A stretch of 64,000 bases of DNA, taken from the NCBI GenBank assembly GCA_028015205.1, contig CM051514.1, forward strand, positions 7,564,001-7,628,000. The letters are read 5' to 3'. The position numbers and the translations under genes were made by a program. Source of the stretch: Mytilisepta virgata (taxonomy: Eukaryota > Mollusca > Bivalvia > Mytilida > Mytilidae). The notes beneath the pieces were generated by a model. That model was not told the DNA's origin. It saw only the letters and a list, made by a program, of their open reading frames with translations, and made no database searches. How positions within the stretch are numbered: position 1 is the first letter of the stretch; the number at the start of each line of letters is the position of its first letter. Below are positions 59,201-64,000 of this stretch, piece after piece.

Positions 59201-62200
59201 TATGTGAAAACAAATTTTAGCCCCTCCCATTTCGTAAATAATACAGAAATGTATAAATCACAAAATTAAAAATAAAGATAAATAATAATAATAAATAATT
59301 GAATAACAACTAGAGGCTCCCAGGAACCTGTATTGCTCACCTGGAAAGAATTTGCAGAATAAATTATTATATCCATCCAGCCTGACAGTCTGGACCATTG
59401 CTGTCCAATTGGCTCACTTGTTTTGCCAAATTGTTTTGCTGGTTTCAAACAAGAACAAATTTCAGTGAATTTTCCCATAAAGTCCTATGTTAAAATATCT
59501 TTGGTTCTGGTGGCCATCTTGGATGGTTTTGGAAAAGAAGACCATAAAGTAAATTTCCCATAGGCTCCTTTGTTAAACTATATTAGGGTCTGGTGGCCAT
59601 CTTGGTTGCTGGGTTTGGTCATCAGATACAATTCTGAAAGAGGACCATCGAAGGACCACTTTCTGCCAAGTTTTGTTCCAATTGACCTAGTGGTTTTAGA
59701 CAAGATCTCTAAGTAAATTTCCCATAGGGTTCAATGTTAAACTATGTATGGCTCTGATAGCCATCTTGGATAAACAGTTGGATCGTCAGATACAATTCTG
59801 AAAGAGGACCACCTAAGGACAATTGCTACAGAGTTTTGTTCTAATTGGCCTAGTGGTTTCAGACAAGAAGATTTTCAAGTAAATTTTCTATAGGGTCCTA
59901 TGTTAAACTATGTTCCACTCTGGTGGCCATCTTGGATGATGGGCTAGGTCATCCGTTACAATTCTGAAAGAGGACCACCAAAGGACAACTGCTGCCAAGT
60001 TTTGTTCAAAATGACCGAGTGGTTTCAGACAAGAAGATCTTTAAGTAAATTTCCGATAGGGTCCAATGTTAAACTATGTATGGCTCTGACGGCCATCTTG
60101 GATGAACAGATTGGTCATTGGATACAATTCTGAAATAGGACTACCTAAGGACAATTGCTACCAAGTTTAGTTCCAATTGGCCTAGTGGTTTCAGATAAGA
60201 AGATCTTCAAGTAAATTTCCCATACGGTCCTATGTTAAACTATGTTCGGCTCTGGTGGCCATCTTGGATGACGGGCCGGGTCATCGGATATAACTCTGAA
60301 AGAGGACCACCTAAGGACCATTGCTGCCAAGTTTTATTCCAATTGGCCCACTGGTTTCAGAGGACAAGATCTTTAAAGTAAATTTTACGATAGAGCCCCA
60401 ATCTTCATGAAAAATTTATCAACAATCCATATTTTATTTGACATCTTATTTCTTTTTGGCATCATGATAAAACAAATATTTACTGCAGTATTCTCACAAG
60501 ACAGTTCCACATTTACAACATGCCATGCAGGGTAAGAAACATACATGCAGACAACAAAACATTTACCTTCCTAATAATTTGCATTTTACGTTGGCTAAAC
60601 TACAGAATGTGATAAGAATATCATTAATTTAAAGTCAAAGTAGCAATACTCTACTAAACAATTTCCTTTTAAATAAATTTAATTAAAATTCTGATTTTTC
60701 AGGGTCATGGTTTTAAAATTATAATTCAATTTTGCATCAAATTCTTGAGAAGAACAGTCCCAACTCAGTATAACCCATCAGGAAAGACCATTCCCATTAG
60801 AGTTTGATTTATTTTGGAGACCCAAAGTGTAAAGTTGTCACAATAACAAAATTATCTGTATGAAATAGAACTCTTTTGAAATACCATTTCTTGATGGCCA
60901 ATTGACTGGCCTCTTAATACATTTGTACAAGTCAAAATGTAAATATTGTTGCAAATATTTCAATGACCAGTAACAATTAAAGGCCACATGAAAACTCCTA
61001 TGTGTCATTATTAAGTTCTGAAGGATTCCTTTTCGTTGGTGTTAAACTGAATATATAAGACTTAATTATTCAACAGTATTGACCCTACCAGTCTTAATCA
61101 CACCTTAATATTGATCTAACTCTCAATTTCAGACATAAAATCAGCCCCTTAAGCCCAAAATAAAATTTTGCTTTGTTTAATGTTATATGCCAGAGAAATT
61201 TTGGGATTTTCTTTAACGCAATCAAAGAAATTAAACAAAGACACAGATACAGAAAAATACTAATTAGCTGATTGCAGTACTCTTAATGGTGATTTCTACA
61301 TTGTTCAACAATGACTTCTGGTTTATATGATGACATTTAGTGATTTTGATTGCCATCAGGCTGCTTGCCAACAACATGTGAGCATCCATGTTGTCTTTAC
61401 TTAAGCAACATAAATATTCCTCAAACATAGGAGAAACGTACCAATAGTTGACTTTTCATTTTGGCACGCTATATTAACACAAAAATAACCTTCCTCTAAT
61501 GTAGGAGAACCATACTCAGGAAGTCAACAAATTGTTTTGGCATGAAAACATTCCAGTCTGGGGGTTGGAGATTAAGTCACTCTAGTAATGGGAGGCGTAG
61601 ATAAATTTTATTTTGGCCTTGATGAAAGTTATAATTGCATCACATTGTTATATAAATTAATATAAAAAATAACAAATGGCTTTCAGTTGTAATTTGTTAT
61701 TGTGACTGTAACACAGGCCTCTTTTTACATTATTTTTCAACTATAACAAAGTATTAGGTGCAAAGCTTGGGTTAGATTATAGTAACAGGTGCCTATCTGT
61801 GTCATACAAAGCAACAATTACACTGATCTCAATTATTAAATTGAACATATCGTGGACATATTGGCCCACTGACAACTCGGCGCTGGACTACTTGGACCGT
61901 AACATCGGACAATCGGACTGTGTCATCGGACAAATCATCCCTTAAAGTGGCTTCCATATCTATATAAGCAGGAACAATCAATATATCAATGTTGTTACTT
62001 CACACAGTCCGAGTTGTCCGATGACCCAGTCCACAATCTCATTTGAAAGTATTAAGTTCATCATTATCAATGTTGTTACTTCATGGTCTGAGTTGTCTGA
62101 TGATACGGTCTGAGTAATCCTGGGCCGAGTGGTCCGCAGGCCGATTTGTCCGGTTACCATTAAATCACTTATTAACATGAACATGCAAAACAATTTTTTT

Positions 62201-63395
62201 GTAAATTTCTAGAGATCAAAGTGAAAGGTTAAAATCTGGAACATGTTGTCTTTCTACATTTACTGACAACACCATAAGATTAGATGTAAGTAAAAAAAAC
62301 TTAATTTGGGTTTGGTGTCAAAGTTTTTTTTTATCCTGCATTTATTTTTAAAGCTTTAATAGCATGTTAATCATTACTGAATTTTCACAAGTGCCTCTCA
62401 TATCTTATAGTTTTAGTACAAAAAACAACATAACATTTTGGAGCTAAAACAAAAGTTGAATGGTACTACCGATACATTTAAATAGTAAGACATACTTTCA
62501 ATATTCATATTCTGTAGGTCAATTAAAATTTTCCAAATTAAGTTGGGAGTAAAAAAAAAAACATGTGAATTTTTTATCCTACACTGAAGTTTTGATATTG
62601 TCCAATACACACTGTAGATAATAACATTTAACCTGAATAGCATCAATTTATTGGTTAAGGAGGGTGGTAAAATCCAAATGGGTAATACAGTAGAACTTCG
62701 ATGGCTCGAACTCCAAGGGACCCTCGAATTCTGTTCGAGTTATCGGTAGTTCGAGATAACGAAATTTGTTCAGGTATGAAAATTGCAAGAACCATCAGAA
62801 TACGAGTTGGCATAGCTAATCATAACAACGAAATATTTCTAAATTAAAATTTAACAGGTTAATCACTTATCAACAGTTATCATGAAATCTTTATTATGTT
62901 GAACAGTTAATGTTTACCTGTCAGATTCATGTATTTGTATTAAACTTGTGATTGTTAGATGTATACCTGTAAGTATCAGGCAGCAAGATTGTCCATTTAA
63001 TGATCGAGTTCAAGTTTTCAATGGTAAAATACACTATTTTGTAATTGTTGGGACCAACATTTTTGCTCAACTTTCGAGAAATCAGTGTTCGAGAAACCGA
63101 GGCTTTTTCAACACGAAAATAATGGGAAAATTGACGGGACTTTCAAAACAGTTCGAGCCATCGATGGTGTTCGAGCGATCAGAGTTTGAGCTAGTGTATA
63201 TATGTGTGATCCCATGTAGTTCTAGATAATGACCTCAAATGAGCTAACTATGAGAACCTTTTCATGTATTAATATTAGTGAACCTTTCTAGAAATAACAC
63301 TAATGCACATAGTAATCTAAAATCACCTACCTTTTTATACATGGTAAAAATATCAGTCTTGTATCAAATCCAAATATAGCAAAAATAATAAAACC
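56004..63395 (-). CDS. GPR155: GPR155/LYCHOS-like gene, last three exons only
   Basis: Three exons (63331-63395, 57163-57303, 56004-56214) join in frame into 138 codons plus a TAA stop. They encode a hydrophobic end of a membrane helix (FIIFAIFGFDTRLIFLP), a linker with an amphipathic stretch (ELDEEVIHLCEQFKKYHKEN) and a DEP domain (RLREYKQVFTGTDMCDWLIE, GHVMRHVTNEHHFHDLPYFY), with an acidic run of six Glu at the C-terminus. GPR155 proteins combine a transporter-like membrane domain, a GPCR-like seven-helix domain and a C-terminal DEP domain, and act in vertebrates as a lysosomal cholesterol sensor for mTORC1. The first parts lie beyond position 64000. The assignment rests on the membrane-end plus DEP order; a different DEP-domain membrane protein is possible but less likely. 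Confidence 0.82.
56512..56627. mobile_element. Foldback MITE with 42-bp arms
   Basis: Arms 56512-56553 and 56586-56627 pair with two mismatches (ATTACATGGTTATTTCTG and GCCTTGTTATTGG). The 32-bp loop is GC-rich (CTCCGCCTCTGGCC). Confidence 0.92.
57073..57147. repeat. 38-bp direct duplication near a splice donor
   Basis: CAGGGAATTTATTAAAATAA followed by ATATGGTACATGATTTT occurs twice back to back, ending 15 bp from the donor of the linker exon. Confidence 0.92.
57163..57303 (-). CDS. GPR155: GPR155-like exon (linker before DEP)
   Basis: 141 nt. Encodes WRKLVYGVEVVTLPDSSELD and CEQFKKYHKENCAKAIVKDL. Completes the Arg codon on the left and ends two bases into a Lys codon before GTAAGT. Both phases agree with the neighbouring exons. 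Confidence 0.85.
57304..58840. other. Large GPR155-like intron, left part
   Basis: No exon seen. A short palindromic patch TATAGCGCTCGCTGCACTCG CTATA lies at 58618-58642. Confidence 0.4.
58855..59170 (+). repeat. AGCGT-rich cryptic repeat
   Basis: The words TTTAGCGT, TCAGCGTCC, ACATCGTCC and CAGCATTCGTT recur irregularly more than a dozen times in 300 bp with no fixed period. Not a simple tandem array. Confidence 0.7.
59310..60420 (-). mobile_element. AGCTCACCTG family copy with exact 166-bp units
   Basis: Inverse of 23311-25133. Starts TAGAGGCTCCCAGGAACCTG then ATTGCTCACCTGG. GGCCATCTTGG recurs at 59512, 59595, 59759, 59925, 60091 and 60257; the last four spacings are 164, 166, 166 and 166. 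The distal terminus is truncated. Confidence 0.88.
60421..61855. other. Large GPR155-like intron, middle
   Basis: No exon or repeat recognised. Confidence 0.4.
61860..62160. repeat. CGGAC/GTCCG-rich foldback patch
   Basis: CATCGGACAATCGGACTGTG and GTCATCGGAC face CAGTCCGAGTTGTCCGATGA. ATCAATGTTGTTACTTCA plus the following GTC-GAGTTGTC word is duplicated about 85 bp apart (61985 and 62067). Confidence 0.7.
62686..63210. mobile_element. TACAGTAGAACTTCGATGG element
   Basis: Left end TACAGTAGAACTTCGATGGC then TCGAACTCC. Right part has many TTCGAG words (ACAGTTCGAGCCATCGATGG, GTTCGAGCGATC). Related to 50873-51430 by its end. No transposase frame. Confidence 0.65.
63331..63395 (-). CDS. GPR155: GPR155-like exon (membrane helix end)
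   Basis: 65 nt. Encodes GFIIFAIFGFDTRLIFLP followed by CIK and two bases of an Arg codon. Acceptor ATTTTCAG, donor GTAGGT. The FGxDxxLIxxPxxKR pattern marks the end of the last GPR155 membrane helix. Confidence 0.82.
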
Positions 63396-64000
63396 CTGAA
63401 AATACAGAACAAAGATTATAGCTGGCAAACAACTTAACATCTGTACATGTTTAGTTATAGCCTTCTTATCAATAAGATTCTCAGAGATATTTTCCAACAT
63501 TCATTTTGTCAAGTATGTTACCACATTATAAACACTAAATATTATCTTTCTGGTAATTCATGTGCTTTTTATTTGAACCTACACACTGATTATTGTTGAC
63601 TTCCACTGAGAATAAAATTATTGGGTCACTGTCAAAGATAATGTCATGTTGCCTCAACGTCATTTTTTCGTATCCATGTTCATCTCTCATGAAAGCACAC
63701 AACTTATTAAAATATTTATGTCTGCTAAATGTGTTTATTTCTATTTGTACTAAAATTTCAGTCCTTAACAAATTTGGTAAGAATTAGCAATAAAAATAAT
63801 TTCTAATGCAGTACAAAACCTGATAAAGTCAGTATCAGAATACAAATTTATATTATACTATAATGAAACCAGACACTGATATGACAACCTACGGAGGGGT
63901 GATTCTACTATACCATTTGGTGCTGCTAAGCAGTCCTGAAATTTGTCAGCAGCCCCAAATATTTGGATGACAATTTAAATTCTCAAAGAGACAAAGCAAT
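63396..64000. other. GPR155-like intron at the right edge
   Basis: No further exon recognised before the window ends; the next upstream exon must lie beyond 64000. Confidence 0.4.

Overview
This window is eukaryotic, AT-rich, intron-rich nuclear DNA. Everything fits a bivalve mollusc, probably mussel-like. Exons are short and separated by kilobase introns. There are tRNA-derived SINEs, many foldback elements, and several mobile elements built from tandem units of about 147-178 bp, an architecture I recall from the bivalve 'pearl' elements. The species assignment is inference. I did not find any bacterial-style operon, CRISPR array or rRNA.

Two protein-coding genes can be assembled, both on the minus strand. 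(1) 2307-31878 holds 26 coding exons of a long ankyrin-repeat protein of the ANKRD28/ANKRD44/ANKRD52 family, the ankyrin regulatory subunits of protein phosphatase 6. Every splice junction keeps frame. The exons total 3078 nt (1025 codons plus stop), close to the roughly 1050 residues of vertebrate members. Only the short first coding exon, about ten residues in vertebrates, was not found. (2) 56004-63395 holds the last three exons of a GPR155 (LYCHOS)-like gene: the end of the last membrane segment, a linker and the C-terminal DEP domain. The rest lies beyond the right edge.

The ANKRD introns carry a SINE with a perfect 13-bp target duplication (4230-4489), paired-end foldback elements, a 147-bp tandem array (10561-11160), a 57-bp minisatellite (14463-14770), a retroelement remnant split by a small DNA element (17570-18240), a 1.7-kb element with 30-bp inverted ends (18979-20710) and a 1.8-kb element with 167-bp units (23311-25133).

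The 24 kb between the genes (31879-56003) is a mobile-element graveyard. Its main feature is 34674-38891, a 4.2-kb element whose ends are about 79-bp inverted repeats and whose arms are opposite-facing arrays of the same ~30-bp minisatellite. It is followed by a SINE split by a foldback element, a Penelope-type reverse-transcriptase remnant, two broken LINEs, a TA-flanked inverted-repeat element that encloses retroelement debris (45165-47442), and a 166-bp tandem element that ends less than 30 bp from the GPR155 stop codon.

The two genes are not known to act together. One product regulates a phosphatase in the cytoplasm and nucleus, the other is a lysosomal membrane protein. Both genes point leftward, with GPR155 lying on the 5' side of the ANKRD gene.
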